From Streptomyces sp. F001 (GTDB lineage: Bacteria > Actinomycetota > Actinomycetes > Streptomycetales > Streptomycetaceae), in assembly GCF_004187715.1 (NCBI RefSeq), contig NZ_QZWF01000002.1, positions 186,001 to 250,000 on the forward strand: DNA of 64,000 bases. The letters are read 5' to 3'. Position 1 is the stretch's first letter. Every line of letters starts with the position of its first letter. Position numbers and translations under genes: made by a program. The notes below the pieces were generated by a model. The model did no database searches. It saw only the letters and a program-made list of their open reading frames with translations, and was not told the DNA's origin. Shown in pieces: positions 51,018 to 59,579 of this stretch.

Positions 51018-51785
51018 ATGGACAGGGTCTTCAAGGCGTTGGCCGACGGCACCCGCAGACGGCTGCTGGACCGGCTGCACGAGCAGAACGGGCAGACGCT
51101 GGGAGAGCTCTGCGAGCGCATCGACATGGCACGCCAGTCGGTGACGCAGCATCTGGCCGTCCTGGAGGCCGCCAACCTGGTCAGCGCGGTGCGGCGGGGG
51201 CGGGAGAAGCTGCACTACCTCAACCCGGTCCCGCTCCACGAGATCCAGGAGCGGTGGATCGACAAGTTCGAGCGCCCACGCCTCGGTGCGCTCGGTGCCG
51301 TGAAGCGACGAGCCGAGGAAGCCATGACCGACAAGCCCACGTTCGTGTACGTCACGTACATCGAGAGCACGCCCGAGAAGGTCTGGGACGCGCTCACCGA
51401 CGCCGACCTCACCGCCGCCTACTGGGGCCACAGCAACGTCTCCGACTGGCAGCCTGGATCACGCTGGGAGCACGTCCGTACGGACGGTTCCGGCATCGCC
51501 GACGTGGTCGGCATCGTCACCGAGAGCGAGCGCCCGACCCGCCTGGTCACCACCTGGGCCGCGCCCGAGAACAAAGGTGACGAGGACAAGCACTCCCGCG
51601 TCACCTTCGACATCCAGCCGCACGGCGACATCGTCCGGCTGACCGTCACCCACGAGAACCTCGCCGACGAGGCTGAACGCGCCGACGCGGCGTCCGGCTG
51701 GGCGGCCGTGCTGTCCAACCTCAAGTCCCTCCTGGAGACCGGCAGCCCGCTGCCCGAGCAGCCGTGGCTGGTGCCGAACCGCTGA
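51018..51785 (+). CDS. ArsR-family regulator fused to a SRPBCC (AHSA1) domain
   Basis: A 255-aa fusion. Residues 1-95 are an ArsR winged helix (MDRVFKALADGTRRRLLDRL, ARQSVTQHLAVLEAANLVSAVRRGREKLHYLNP), and residues 105-250 are an SRPBCC/AHSA1 hydrophobic-pocket domain (VYVTYIESTPEKVWDALTDADLTAAYWG). Elsewhere the two are often separate neighbouring genes; here one chain could sense a ligand directly. The start is taken as ATG 51018 with GAGGG 10 nt upstream; GTG 50994 would be leaderless and in frame. No metal-binding CxC motif is seen. Confidence 0.82.
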   Translation: MDRVFKALADGTRRRLLDRLHEQNGQTLGELCERIDMARQSVTQHLAVLEAANLVSAVRRGREKLHYLNPVPLHEIQERWIDKFERPRLGALGAVKRRAEEAMTDKPTFVYVTYIESTPEKVWDALTDADLTAAYWGHSNVSDWQPGSRWEHVRTDGSGIADVVGIVTESERPTRLVTTWAAPENKGDEDKHSRVTFDIQPHGDIVRLTVTHENLADEAERADAASGWAAVLSNLKSLLETGSPLPEQPWLVPNR

Positions 51786-51794
51786 GCGGACGAG

Positions 51795-51828
51795 AACGGC
51801 CGGTCCGCCACCCTGCGGACCGGCCGTT
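51795..51828. terminator. Bidirectional stem-loop terminator
   Basis: A perfect 14-bp stem, AACGGCCGGTCCGC (51795-51808) with GCGGACCGGCCGTT (51815-51828), and a 6-nt loop, between the convergent ArsR-SRPBCC and SPW genes. Confidence 0.88.
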
Positions 51829-51851
51829 GCGTGTCTCCCTTCCGACGTCGC

Positions 51852-52292
51852 CTAGGGCCTGGGGGCGCTCCTCGCCGCCGTACCGGCGCACACGAGTCCC
51901 AGGATCACGGCCAGGGCGCCGATGACGATGTTGTTCCACACGACGCCGGCGTCCGGGCTCTCGCCGACGATCCACGGCGAGATGATCATCCACACGCCCA
52001 GCGCGCACATGGCCCAGCTGAGGCCGTACATGCGTTCCGGAGCCCTGGTGAACCCGAGTGCCAGCAGGGCGATCGCGAGCCCGACGATCAGGTTGTGGGT
52101 CACGAGCGCGGGCTGGCTGGTGGTGTAGTGGAGTATCCACGGAGATGCGGCGCAGTACAGACCGAGCAGGAACACCGGTCCGTCCACGAGCGCCACATCG
52201 CGACCGCCGAGCATACGGGCGTACCGTGCCCGCATTTCGGATGCATCAGGATGGCTGGTTATGTCACCTCTGGTGGGCGAGACGTTGGCCAT
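51852..52292 (-). CDS. SPW repeat membrane protein
   Basis: A 146-aa integral membrane protein with four hydrophobic helices arranged as two repeats, each containing the SPW signature (CAASPWILHYTT and IISPWIVGESP). This is the SPW family of unknown function. The ATG at 52292 follows AGGAG with 7-nt spacing. It converges with the ArsR fusion over a strong terminator. Confidence 0.83.
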   Translation of the reverse strand: MANVSPTRGDITSHPDASEMRARYARMLGGRDVALVDGPVFLLGLYCAASPWILHYTTSQPALVTHNLIVGLAIALLALGFTRAPERMYGLSWAMCALGVWMIISPWIVGESPDAGVVWNNIVIGALAVILGLVCAGTAARSAPRP

Positions 52293-52474
52293 GAGTCGTC
52301 TCCTTTGGCTGTGCAGGCCTGACCGCGTCTGGTGCGGTATGCGGTAAAGCGCCGCGTACGTTCATTCTGCGCTTATGTTGCCTTTATGTGTAGAGGTCAG
52401 AGAGGTGCCCCCCCCGCTGCCCCGCATGGCGGCGGCCCGGATGCCGGATCCGGAGATTTCCCTACGCTGATCAT

Positions 52475-52678
52475 GTGACCACAGCAGACGACCGGGAGCG
52501 GCAGGCGGGGCGCGTACGGAAGCCGCCGACGAGCCCCGCGCACCTCCGGACGTGTCACGCCGCGTCCACGGCTGGTGGCGTGGAGTTCGCCCGCCTGCAC
52601 ATGAGCGCGACGATCCAGGGCAGGCGGACCGTAAGGGAGTTGCTTCTTCAAGGACTTCTCGATGAACCGACCGGATGA
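52475..52678 (+). CDS. Small hypothetical ORF, possibly leaderless
   Basis: A 67-aa basic ORF from GTG 52475, with TACGCT at 52462-52467 as a possible -10 element ending 7 nt before it, so the mRNA could be leaderless. The C-terminal part (FARLHMSATIQGRRTVRELLLQGLLDE) is predicted helical but I recognise no family. Codon bias is mixed and support is weak. Confidence 0.35.
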   Translation: MTTADDRERQAGRVRKPPTSPAHLRTCHAASTAGGVEFARLHMSATIQGRRTVRELLLQGLLDEPTG

Positions 52679-52702
52679 ACCAATTGGGAGGTGCCTGCCG
52701 CT

Positions 52703-52870
52703 ATGAGCGCGAAGGTGCTGGAGCGGTTTCCGGCGGGGGCTCCGCGCGGATCGTGGCCGGCAGAGGAGTACGCGGCGGCGCTGCGCGCCGAGGGTGAGCC
52801 CGCGACGGTCGTGATGGACCTGAAGTCGGACGCGTTCCTCGTGGTGGTGCCGGCCGACGAGGAGGACTGA
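52703..52870 (+). CDS. Small conserved Streptomyces protein, 55 aa
   Basis: A 55-aa acidic protein from ATG 52703, with GGGAGG at 52686-52691 and 11-nt spacing. It contains PAGAPRGSWPAEEYAAALRAEG followed by a beta strand DAFLVVVPADEED. I recall close relatives being common in Streptomyces genomes as uncharacterised small proteins. It ends 22 bp from the convergent urtE gene. Confidence 0.55.
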   Translation: MSAKVLERFPAGAPRGSWPAEEYAAALRAEGEPATVVMDLKSDAFLVVVPADEED

Positions 52871-52892
52871 CCGAAACGCCGTCGCCGGGACC

Positions 52893-53585
52893 TCACACGC
52901 TGAGCGCCTCCCGCACCGACGCCTCGGCATCCTGGCCGCCCGCGCCGGACGAAGTGACCCGGCCGGCCTCCAGGACGTAGTAGCGCTGGGCTGCCCGCAT
53001 CGCGAAGCCGACGTGCTGTTCGACCAGCAGGACACAGAGCCCGCCGCGCGCGGCCAGTGCCAGGATCGTCTCCTCGATCTCGGTCACCACCGACGGCTGG
53101 ATGCCCTCGGTCGGCTCGTCGAGGAGCAGGATCCGGGGCTCCGTCACCAGGGCGCGGGCGATGGCCAGTTGCTGCCGCTGCCCGCCCGAGAGCAGTCCGG
53201 CGCGGCGGGTCGACAGGGCCCGCAGCGCCGGGAAGAGGTCCAGCGCCTCGTCGATCGCGGCCTTTCCACGTCGGCGTCCGTCGGCCACGAGCTGGAGGTT
53301 CTCGGCGGTCGTGAGGTGGGGGAACGCCTGCTGGCCCTGTGGGACGTATGCCATCCCGCGGGCCACCCGCTCGTGCGGCCTGCGGCGCGTGATGTCCTCG
53401 CCGTCGAGGCGGACCGTTCCGCTCAGAGGCGTCAGCAGCCCCACGGCGGCACGCAGCAGCGTGCTCTTGCCCGCGCCGTTGTGCCCGAGCACCGCGGCGA
53501 CCCCGTCCTTCGGTACGTCGACGCTCACCCCGTGCAGCACGCTGCTGCGGTGGTAACCGACGCGGATGTCCTCGATCTCCAGCAT
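52893..53585 (-). CDS. urtE: Urea-type ABC transporter, ATP-binding protein UrtE
   Basis: A 230-aa ABC ATPase: Walker A GHNGAGKST, signature LSGGQRQQLAIARAL, Walker B ILLLDEPTEGIQ. The GIQPSVV stretch and small size are typical of LivF/UrtE. It is the last gene of the operon. ATG at 53585 overlaps the urtD stop by one base, with AGGAGG upstream. It would pair with UrtD to power uptake of urea or a short-chain amide. Confidence 0.87.
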   Translation of the reverse strand: MLEIEDIRVGYHRSSVLHGVSVDVPKDGVAAVLGHNGAGKSTLLRAAVGLLTPLSGTVRLDGEDITRRRPHERVARGMAYVPQGQQAFPHLTTAENLQLVADGRRRGKAAIDEALDLFPALRALSTRRAGLLSGGQRQQLAIARALVTEPRILLLDEPTEGIQPSVVTEIEETILALAARGGLCVLLVEQHVGFAMRAAQRYYVLEAGRVTSSGAGGQDAEASVREALSV

Positions 53586-54358
53586 CACGCCTCCTGTACC
53601 GCCACGCCGGTGACTGTCTCGGCGGCCGCGTGCCCGAGGTACACCTCCTGCACCTTCGGGTCGGCCTGCACCTCGGCCACCGTTCCCTCGCTGAGCAGTC
53701 GGCCCGCGTGCAGCACGCTCACGCTGCGCGCGAAGGACCGCATGAAGTCCATGTCGTGCTCGATGACGACGACGGTCCGCTCCGCGCTGATCCGCTCCAG
53801 CAGCTCACCGGTCGCCTGCCGTTCGTCGTGGCTCATCCCGGCCACCGGTTCGTCGAGCAGCAGCAGCCGTACGTCCTGCACCAGCAGCATGCCGATCTCC
53901 AGCCACTGCTTCTGCCCGTGCGCGAGCGTCCCGGCGGGGGAGCCGGCGAGTTTCGTGAGCCCGATCGTCTCCAGTGCTCGGGCGACCGGCTCGGGAACGT
54001 CGTTGCGGCGGCGCAGCATGGTCCACACGCTCCGGCCGGCGCCCGCCGCGATGTCCAGGTTCTGCAGGACCGTCAACTCCTCGAAGACGGTGGCCGTCTG
54101 GAACGTCCGTCCGATGCCGGACCGGGCGATCCGGTGCACACTCCGCCCGAGCAGCTCCGCACCGCCGAAGCGCACCGAGCCCTCCGCCTTCACCAGACCG
54201 GTGACGGCGTCGACGAGGGTCGTCTTGCCGGCGCCGTTCGGCCCGATGAGGAACCGCAGGTCCCCGGGCCGCACATCGAGGTCCACCCCGTCGACGGCGG
54301 TGAACCCGTCGAACGACACGCGCAGTTGATGTATCTCAAGCCCTGCCGGTTCACTCAT
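53585..54358 (-). CDS. urtD: Urea-type ABC transporter, ATP-binding protein UrtD
   Basis: A 257-aa ABC ATPase of the LivG/UrtD type: Walker A GPNGAGKTT, the atypical signature LAHGQKQWLEIGMLL that is characteristic of UrtD, Walker B LLLLDEPVAGM and H-loop VIEHDMDFM. It overlaps urtC by the ATGA junction (54355-54358). Works with UrtE. Confidence 0.88.
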   Translation of the reverse strand: MSEPAGLEIHQLRVSFDGFTAVDGVDLDVRPGDLRFLIGPNGAGKTTLVDAVTGLVKAEGSVRFGGAELLGRSVHRIARSGIGRTFQTATVFEELTVLQNLDIAAGAGRSVWTMLRRRNDVPEPVARALETIGLTKLAGSPAGTLAHGQKQWLEIGMLLVQDVRLLLLDEPVAGMSHDERQATGELLERISAERTVVVIEHDMDFMRSFARSVSVLHAGRLLSEGTVAEVQADPKVQEVYLGHAAAETVTGVAVQEA

Positions 54359-55437
54359 GCCGCTTCTCCCACCGCAACGACGGCTGCTTTCCGCTGTCGA
54401 TCCCTGCGCCGCCGCAGGACCCCGCCCAGCGAGGCCAGGCCGCCCGGCAGGAACGCCAGTGCCACGATGAACAGCAGCCCTTGAAAGTACGTCCAGGCTG
54501 CCGGGAACTCCTCCGACAGCGCCGTCTTCGCCCAGGCGACGCCGATCGCGCCGAGTACCGCGCCCACCAGGCTGGCACGTCCGCCGACCGCGGCGCCGAT
54601 GACGAACTCGATGGACGGCACGATGCCGATCATCGCCGGGGAGATGATGCCGACGGCCGGTACGAACAGTGCGCCCGCGAGCCCGGCCATGCCCGCGGCG
54701 ACGACGTATGCGACGAGCTTGACCTTCGCAGGGTCGTAGCCGAGGAAGCGCACCCGTTCCTCCGAGTCCCGTACGGCGACGAGGAGTTCGCCGTAGCGGC
54801 TGTGGATCAGCTGGCGGGCGAGGGCGATCAGGAGCAGCAAGGCGGCGGCGATGACGAAGTACACGGTCCGCTGGTTGACCGGGTCGTCGAGGTCGTAGCC
54901 GAAGAAGCCCTGGATGTCGGTGAGCCCGTTGGTGCCGCCGGTCGTGGCCTGCTGGCCGATCAGCCAGATGGCGAAGGCGGCGGCGAGGGCCTGGCTGAGG
55001 ATGGCGAAGTAGGCGCCCTTGACCCGGCGTCGGAAGATGAACGAGCCGAGCAGCGCCGCGACGGCCATCGGCAGCAGCACGGTGGCGGCGAGAGCGAACG
55101 CCGGATTGGCGAACGGCCGCCACCACCAGGGGAGTTCGGTGGCCGTGCCGTACAGTTGCATGAAGTCGGGCAGGTTGCCCGGCCCGGCGTCGGCGATCTT
55201 CAGGTGCATCGCCATGGCGTAACCGCCGAGCCCGAAGAACAGGCCCTGGCCCAGGGTCAGCAGGCCACCGCGCCCCCAGGCCAGGCAGATGCCGACCGCG
55301 ACCATGGCCGTGCACAGGTACTTGGCGAGCAGCCCGAGCCGGAAGTCGGTCAGCGCGAGCGGGGCGAGGGCGAAGAGCAGGACGGCGGCGCCCGCGAATC
55401 CGGCCCATGTCCGGGCGCGCCCGTGGAGAAGGGTCAT
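54355..55437 (-). CDS. urtC: Urea-type ABC transporter, permease UrtC
   Basis: A 360-aa membrane protein with about ten predicted helices, LivM-like. Landmarks are GICLAWGRGGLLTLGQGLFFGLGGYAMAMHL and YFAILSQALAAAFAIWLIG. The start ATG at 55437 overlaps the urtB stop as ATGA, so the two permease genes are translationally coupled. It forms the channel with UrtB. Confidence 0.87.
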   Translation of the reverse strand: MTLLHGRARTWAGFAGAAVLLFALAPLALTDFRLGLLAKYLCTAMVAVGICLAWGRGGLLTLGQGLFFGLGGYAMAMHLKIADAGPGNLPDFMQLYGTATELPWWWRPFANPAFALAATVLLPMAVAALLGSFIFRRRVKGAYFAILSQALAAAFAIWLIGQQATTGGTNGLTDIQGFFGYDLDDPVNQRTVYFVIAAALLLLIALARQLIHSRYGELLVAVRDSEERVRFLGYDPAKVKLVAYVVAAGMAGLAGALFVPAVGIISPAMIGIVPSIEFVIGAAVGGRASLVGAVLGAIGVAWAKTALSEEFPAAWTYFQGLLFIVALAFLPGGLASLGGVLRRRRDRQRKAAVVAVGEAA

Positions 55438-56330
55438 ACGAGACTCCTCGTACGCAGCGTGTACAGCCCCTGGGGCCGCCACTGGAGGAACGCGACGATG
55501 GCGACGAGCACCAGCACCTTGGCGACGCTGAGGGTGGTGGAGTACTCCAGGACCGATTGCAGCACGCCCAGCACGAAGGCGACGATCACCGTGCCCTTGA
55601 GCTGTCCGATCCCGCCGACCACGATCACCAGGAAGGCGTCGATGATGACGTTGGTGCCCATCGTCGGCCCGATCGGACCGACCAGGGTCAGCGCCACCCC
55701 GGCGATGCCCGCGAGACCGGAGCCGAGGAAGAAGGCGGTGCGGTCGACGCGGGCCGTGGAGATGCCGGACACCTCGGCGAGGTCCCGGTTCTGCACGACC
55801 GCCCGGATCCGGCGGCCGAGCGGTGTCAGCCGCAGCGTCAGCGTCAGCGCGACCACCGCCGCGACGGCGAGGCCCAGGATGAACAGCCGGCTGTTGGCGA
55901 CGGTGAGCGGGTCCGCGCCGCCGATCAGAGTGACGTTCCCGGTGAGCCAGTCGGGCGCCCGGGTCTGCACGTTCGGCGCGCCGAAAATGTCCCGGGCGAG
56001 TTGCTGAAGCATCAGCGAGACACCCCAGGTGACGAGAAGGGTGTCGAGCGGCCGAAGATAAAGACGCCGTATCAGCAGCCATTCGAGCAGCGCGCCGAGG
56101 GCGCCCGAGACGATAAATGCGACGGGCAGGGCGACCAGCAGCGAAATTCCCGCGCCGGAAATGGACTTCTGCAGGACGTATGTGGTGTAGGCGCCCGCCA
56201 TGATGAACTCGCCGTGGGCCATGTTGATGACGTTCATCTGGCCGAAGGTGAGCGAGAGGCCGAGCGCGATGAGCAGCAGGACGGCACCGATGCTGATGCC
56301 AGTGAAGGTCTGACCGAGGATCACGGTCAT
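55434..56330 (-). CDS. urtB: Urea-type ABC transporter, permease UrtB
   Basis: A 298-aa membrane protein, LivH-like, with ISIGAVLLLIALGLSLTFGQMNVINMAHGEF at the N-terminus. That motif is diagnostic of the branched-chain-amino-acid/urea permease family. The start is ATG 56330, with CGGAG 8 nt upstream; an upstream in-frame extension to 56366 is not supported. It follows urtA by 63 bp. Confidence 0.87.
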   Translation of the reverse strand: MTVILGQTFTGISIGAVLLLIALGLSLTFGQMNVINMAHGEFIMAGAYTTYVLQKSISGAGISLLVALPVAFIVSGALGALLEWLLIRRLYLRPLDTLLVTWGVSLMLQQLARDIFGAPNVQTRAPDWLTGNVTLIGGADPLTVANSRLFILGLAVAAVVALTLTLRLTPLGRRIRAVVQNRDLAEVSGISTARVDRTAFFLGSGLAGIAGVALTLVGPIGPTMGTNVIIDAFLVIVVGGIGQLKGTVIVAFVLGVLQSVLEYSTTLSVAKVLVLVAIVAFLQWRPQGLYTLRTRSLV

Positions 56331-56393
56331 ACGGCGGCTCCGGGGAGAGGGGCCGCCGTGGGCCACGCAGGGCCCACGGGCGGTGACGGGCGG

Positions 56394-57650
56394 TCAGGAC
56401 AGGCCGGAGGCCCAGGAGTAGCCCTTGAGGTAAGGATCGGGCTCGACGGGCTTGCCCGAGTCCCACACCTCCTTGATCAGACCGTCGGTGCCGATCTCAC
56501 CGATGCGGGCGGTCTTGTGGATGTGCTGGGTCGCTCCGTCGACGGTGACCTTGCCCTCGGGTGCCTCGAACGTGATGCCGTCGGATGCGGCCTTCACCTT
56601 CTCCGGGTCGAAGGAGCCGGCCTTCTCGACCATCGCCTTCCACAGGTGGACCGAGGTGTACGCGGCCTCCATCGGGTCACTGGTCGGCTTGTCCGCGCCG
56701 TACTTCGCCTTGTACGCCTTCACGAACTTCTCGTTCGCGGCGCCCGCGGTGGTCTGGTAGTAGTTCCAGGCCGTCAACTGGCCCGCCAGGTATTGCGAGC
56801 CGATCGACTTGACCTCCTCCTCGGCGATCGACACCGACACCACCGGCATGGACTTCGCGGTCAGTCCCGCCGACTTGTACTCCTTGAAGAACGCCACGTT
56901 CGAGTCGCCGTTGAGGGTGTTGAAGACGGCGTCCGCCTTCGACGCCTTCACCTTGTTGGCGATCGTGCTGAACTCCGTGGAACCGAGCGGCGCGTAGTCC
57001 TCGCCGAGGATCGTCATGCCGTTGGCCTTCGCATACGCTTGGATGATCTTGTTGGCGGTGCGCGGGAAGACATAGTCGCTGCCGACCAGGTAGAGCTTCT
57101 TCAATCCCTTGCTCTTGAGGTAGTCGAGCGCCGGGACGATCTGCTGGTTGGTGGTCGCGCCCGTGTAGAAGATGTACGGCGACTGCTCCAGGCCCTCGTA
57201 CTGCACCGGGTAGAACAGCAGCGACTTGTTCTTCTCGAACACCGGCTTGACGGCCTTGCGGCTGGCGGAGGTCCAGCAGCCGAACGTGGCGGCGACCCGG
57301 TCCTCCTGGATCAGCTTCTGCGCCTTCTCGGCGAACGTCGGCCAGTCGGAGGCGCCGTCCTCGCTGATCGGCTGGATCTTCTTGCCGAGCACCCCGCCGG
57401 AGGCGTTGATCTCGTCGATCGCCAGCTTCAGCGAGTCGCGTACGGTCACCTCGCTGATGGCCATGGTGCCGGACAGTGAGTTGAGCAGACCGACCTTGAC
57501 CGTGTCACCGCTGACGTCGGCCTTCGCGGCCTTGTCGGACGAGCCGGCCGCGTCGGTCTTCGCCCCGCACGCGGACAGTGCCACGACCGCCGCGAGCGCG
57601 GCGCCGCCGACCAGAAAACGGCGACGGAGAATACTGGAACCGCTGGACAA
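56394..57650 (-). CDS. urtA: Urea-type ABC transporter substrate-binding lipoprotein UrtA
   Basis: A 418-aa lipoprotein; lipobox LSAC near residue 28 after [15 protein letters not shown]. The mature protein is a type I periplasmic-binding fold: [22 protein letters not shown] is the hallmark of UrtA/FmdD, as is [22 protein letters not shown] at 57650 is chosen as start because GAGGGGG lies 5 nt upstream; the in-frame codons further upstream lack support. It captures urea or a short-chain amide. GlnR-like repeats lie 67-82 bp upstream. Confidence 0.88.
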   Translation of the reverse strand: MSSGSSILRRRFLVGGAALAAVVALSACGAKTDAAGSSDKAAKADVSGDTVKVGLLNSLSGTMAISEVTVRDSLKLAIDEINASGGVLGKKIQPISEDGASDWPTFAEKAQKLIQEDRVAATFGCWTSASRKAVKPVFEKNKSLLFYPVQYEGLEQSPYIFYTGATTNQQIVPALDYLKSKGLKKLYLVGSDYVFPRTANKIIQAYAKANGMTILGEDYAPLGSTEFSTIANKVKASKADAVFNTLNGDSNVAFFKEYKSAGLTAKSMPVVSVSIAEEEVKSIGSQYLAGQLTAWNYYQTTAGAANEKFVKAYKAKYGADKPTSDPMEAAYTSVHLWKAMVEKAGSFDPEKVKAASDGITFEAPEGKVTVDGATQHIHKTARIGEIGTDGLIKEVWDSGKPVEPDPYLKGYSWASGLS

Positions 57651-57716
57651 ATGGACCCCCTCGGGTGTGGAGGAAGACAACCTCCTGAAGTGCGGTCCAC
57701 AGCCTCAAGTCGCGTT

Positions 57717-57732
57717 GTTTCCAGGGTGTTTC
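57717..57732 (-). promoter_or_regulatory. GlnR-like site: GAAAC-N6-GAAAC
   Basis: On the minus strand the direct repeat GAAAC-ACCCTG-GAAAC lies 67-82 bp upstream of the urtA start. Streptomyces GlnR binds repeated GTnAC/GAAAC half sites separated by 6 bp, and nitrogen-limited induction of urea uptake is expected. Only the GAAAC pair is clear here, so the assignment is moderate. Confidence 0.5.
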
Positions 57733-57754
57733 GCGCGACTTTCCCCAAGGCAAC

Positions 57755-57775
57755 AAAAAACGCCCCGGGGCTTGT
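57755..57775 (-). terminator. Possible T-tract terminator of the AmiC/UrtA-like gene
   Basis: Read on the minus strand, the self-complementary GCCCCGGGGC (57762-57771) is followed by GTTTTTT (57761-57755), one of the few T-tracts in the window, and AACAA/TTGTT arms extend the stem. It lies between the AmiC/UrtA-like gene and the urtA promoter. Confidence 0.5.
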
Positions 57776-57863
57776 TCCGTGCATTCGGAAACCGAATTCA
57801 CAATGCGCCCGAGGCATTCTAGTTACTTTCTGTGGGAAGTATCTTGGTGTCGGCACAGCCATG

Positions 57864-58976
57864 TCAAGGGCGGGAACCGTGAAGATCGAGCTCGGTGAGA
57901 ACGTCGAAGTCGCAACCGTCCGCGCGCGCCAGGTAGATCCGCTGCCGCACATGGCTGCCCCGCAGATGCAGCAGCCCGCGCGGCCCTTCGTACGACACGG
58001 TTTCGGCCGCCGCCCCGATCGCCGACACCTCCGGCGTCCCCGCCCGGCCGATGAGCGCGGCCAGCAACAGCACGCCCTCGTAACAGGATTCGCCGAGGCT
58101 GCCCAGCGCGGGCGCCTCGATGCCGTAGCGATCCGCGTACTCGCCGTGGAAGTCGAGCGTGTCCCGGTTGGCGAGCGAGGCGAAGAACCCGGCGGTGCTG
58201 TGCAGGTCGACGGTGGCCGAAGGGCCGCTCGCCATCAGCATGTTCTCGTCCATCAGCGTGCTCAGCCGCAGACAGCGCGCGTCCAGACCGCAGGCCGCGA
58301 ACGCCCGGTTGAACCGCACCGCGTCGCTGCCGACCAGCAGCATCAGCACCGCGTCCGCGTCGGACCGCTCGATGCGGCGCAGTACGGGCTCGAAGTCGTG
58401 GGTGCCGAGCGGGAGATACACCTCTCCGGCGATGCTTCCGCCCGACTCGCGGACGAACGAGTGGGCCGCCCGTGCCGTGCGCCGCGGCCAGACGTAGTCG
58501 TTGCCGACGACGAACCATCGGCGCACCCGGCGTTCGAGCGCCAACAGGCCCATTGCGGGCCGCAGTTGGTCGCGAGGGGTCTCGCTGGTCAGGAACACGC
58601 CCGCGGTGTGCTCGCCGCCCTCGTACAGCGCGGTGTAGACGTACGGCACGCGATGGGCGATTCTCGGCACCAGCGCCTGTCGCACCGAAGAGATGTGCCA
58701 GCCCGTGACGCCCTGCACCACGCCCAGGTCCACCAAGGCCTCGACATGGTCGGCGATCTGCCGCGGCGACGCGCCGCCGTCGACGGGGACCAGCCGCAGT
58801 TCCCGGCCGAGGACCCCGCCCGCGCGGTTCACCCGCTCCGCGGCCAGCTGGGCGCACAGCTCGCAGGCCGGACCGAAGATCCCCGCCGGTCCCTGCATGG
58901 GGAACACCAGGGCCACCCCGAGCGCCGAGGCGTCGGCCGTGAACCATTCGGGAGCGGGAGGATCGTGCCGGAACAT
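57864..58976 (-). CDS. Intracellular AmiC/UrtA-like amide-binding protein
   Basis: A 370-aa type I substrate-binding fold of the AmiC/UrtA/FmdD group: LGVALVFPMQGPAGIFGPACE, then RVNRAGGVLGRELRLVPVDGG, VVQGVTGWHISSVRQALVPRIA and WFVVGNDYVWPRRTARAA. It has no signal peptide and no lipobox, unlike UrtA next door, so it should stay in the cytoplasm. By analogy with AmiC, which senses amides and titrates the antiterminator AmiR, it is probably a regulator-type sensor. No ANTAR/AmiR gene is seen in the window. Confidence 0.8.
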   Translation of the reverse strand: MFRHDPPAPEWFTADASALGVALVFPMQGPAGIFGPACELCAQLAAERVNRAGGVLGRELRLVPVDGGASPRQIADHVEALVDLGVVQGVTGWHISSVRQALVPRIAHRVPYVYTALYEGGEHTAGVFLTSETPRDQLRPAMGLLALERRVRRWFVVGNDYVWPRRTARAAHSFVRESGGSIAGEVYLPLGTHDFEPVLRRIERSDADAVLMLLVGSDAVRFNRAFAACGLDARCLRLSTLMDENMLMASGPSATVDLHSTAGFFASLANRDTLDFHGEYADRYGIEAPALGSLGESCYEGVLLLAALIGRAGTPEVSAIGAAAETVSYEGPRGLLHLRGSHVRQRIYLARADGCDFDVLTELDLHGSRP

Positions 58977-59054
58977 GGCGTCATGATTTCGGGTCCGCCA
59001 GGTGAACTCCAGTCCGTCTCATACGATGTGCACACCCGGTGAACTAGGAGCAGG

Positions 59055-59492
59055 ATGTCCACCTCTTCGCGTCGGCCCCACGATCTGATGCAGCTCCTGA
59101 CGCGGGCCGAGCGGCTGGCCGCGCGCCGCCTCCAGGCCGTCCTGGAGGAGGAGGGCTGCTCGGTGGAGGCCTGGCGGGTTCTCGCCCTGCTCTCCGACGG
59201 CTCGGGGCACCACATGACGGCCGTCGCCGAGGCGGCCTTCCTGCCGGCGCCGAGCCTGACCAAGCTCGTCGACCACCTCGTCGACCAGAACCTCGTCCAC
59301 CGTCGGGTCGATCACCTCGACCGCCGCCGCATCCTCGCCCACCTCACCCCGCGCGGCCGGGAGTACTGGCGGCGTGTCGACCGGGCGGTCCGCGCGGACT
59401 GGCCGTCACTCGGGGACGGCGACGAGGAACTGCTGCGCGCCCTGCTGGAGCGCCTCGCCGCCACGCTGGACCGGAAGGCGTCCCGCGTGTGA
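59055..59492 (+). CDS. MarR-family transcriptional regulator
   Basis: A 145-aa winged-helix regulator. Recognition helix region is AVAEAAFLPAPSLTKLVDHLVDQNLVHR, wing VDHLDRRRILAHLTPRG. ATG 59055 follows TAGGAG. It is divergent from the AmiC/UrtA-like gene across a 78-bp gap containing two GGTGAACT copies (59001-59008, 59038-59045), possibly an autoregulatory site. It may control the urt region or the neighbour, but no target is shown. Confidence 0.85.
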   Translation: MSTSSRRPHDLMQLLTRAERLAARRLQAVLEEEGCSVEAWRVLALLSDGSGHHMTAVAEAAFLPAPSLTKLVDHLVDQNLVHRRVDHLDRRRILAHLTPRGREYWRRVDRAVRADWPSLGDGDEELLRALLERLAATLDRKASRV

Positions 59493-59579
59493 CGGGTGCG
59501 TCACGACACGTAGCCAGGCGGCCTCGGGCAAGCCGCCGAGCCGAGCGCACGGGCGTCGGACCTTGCCTACCCTGGAGGT

